Translations under genes and position numbers: made by a program
Part shown: positions 60,135 to 60,257 of the stretch, in pieces
Layout of the letters: every line of letters begins with the position of its first letter
Numbering within the stretch: position 1 is the stretch's first letter
NCBI GenBank assembly: GCA_002724245.1
Contig: PBOG01000029.1
Span: 1 to 60,257, forward strand
Length of the DNA stretch: 60,257 nucleotides
DNA from: Planctomycetaceae bacterium
Lineage (GTDB): Bacteria; Planctomycetota; Planctomycetia; Pirellulales; Pirellulaceae
Direction: 5' to 3'
The notes under the pieces: model-generated
What the model saw: the letters and a program-made list of their open reading frames with translations, nothing else
The model's database searches: none
Told to the model about the DNA's origin: nothing

Positions 60135-60257
60135 ATGAACAACGCCTTTGCACTAGTGCATAGTATGCGCGATGCGGACGGTTCTGTCTCAGATCTGGGC
60201 GCTGCGACAGACATCGTCTGTTTTCAGCGGCTGTGGCAGACAGCGTCTTGCGGACGG
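60135..60257 (+). CDS. Possible start of a gene running out of the window
   Basis: A frame opening at ATG 60135 (MNNAFALVHSMRDADGSV) stays open for 41 codons to the window end. There is no ribosome-binding site or recognisable domain. It would be divergent from the DUF1549/1553 gene. Confidence 0.2.
   Translation, partial: MNNAFALVHSMRDADGSVSDLGAATDIVCFQRLWQTASCGR

Noticed and set aside
1-60257. tRNA, rRNA or insertion-sequence genes
   Set aside because: No TΨC-like GTTCGAATC with matching acceptor stems, no rRNA, and no transposase motifs or paired terminal repeats were found by reading both strands.

Overview
The window reads as chromosomal DNA of a planctomycete, probably of the Pirellulales type. 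The support is compositional and by gene family: high GC, DUF1549/DUF1553 'planctomycete cytochrome c' proteins paired with DUF1501 proteins (a pair at each edge plus a lone DUF1501), several secreted five- or six-bladed propeller (BNR/sialidase-type) proteins, a formylglycine sulfatase, twin-arginine signals and EF-hand proteins. Many starts have only moderate Shine-Dalgarno sequences. I found no rRNA, tRNA, CRISPR array or intact insertion sequence.

Layout. 1-2.9 kb: the end of a LamG-DUF1553 protein overlapping a DUF1501 gene. 3-4.2 kb: a serine beta-lactamase-like protein (minus). 4.4-10.9 kb: a TauD/TfdA dioxygenase, then the large helicase Lhr and a Nei2-type DNA glycosylase, a DNA-repair pair. 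11-14.7 kb (minus): a sialidase-like protein, a short ORF that may be a truncated glycosidase start, a clear pseudogene relic, and a Tat-exported conserved protein. 15-25 kb: a PHP histidinol-phosphatase, a large secreted glycosidase-like protein, a PQQ-type propeller, a BNR protein, a membrane protein, an EF-hand/coiled-coil protein and a DUF1801 protein. 25-30 kb: a membrane-anchored TAXI domain protein, a cupin, a double alpha/beta hydrolase and an enolase-superfamily dehydratase. 30.3-33.1 kb: a tungstate uptake operon (ModE-like regulator, tupA, tupB, tupC). 33.5-40 kb: sulfatase plus a 945-residue exported protein, then a PhoD-type phosphatase. 40-42.3 kb (minus): the most interesting locus, a thioredoxin/TlpA-HEAT repeat gene. 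42.5-60 kb: a beta-helix protein, more propeller proteins, a TPP enzyme, a DUF1501-EF-hand protein, a baeRF-type release-factor homologue, an esterase and a second DUF1501/DUF1549-DUF1553 pair.

The main discovery candidate is at 40042-42306 (minus). Two reading frames that look like separate genes are one 755-codon frame interrupted by a single TGA. That TGA lies exactly where the first cysteine of the thioredoxin CxxC motif should be (W-U-P-P-C). Thirty-one nucleotides further on, the mRNA has a six-base-pair GC-rich hairpin capped by GGUC, the apical sequence of the classical bacterial fdhF SECIS element. This points to a selenocysteine-containing, secreted TlpA-like domain fused to a long HEAT-repeat array. 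The prediction needs selA/selB/selC elsewhere in the genome.

Most other genes fit a lifestyle of scavenging complex, sulfated or acidic polysaccharides: sulfatase, toroid-like protein, beta-helix protein, sialidase-like propellers, sugar-acid dehydratase, esterases and extracytoplasmic cytochrome c/DUF1501 pairs. The tungstate transporter and the selenoprotein may both point to a W/Sec-dependent formate dehydrogenase elsewhere, which is inference only.
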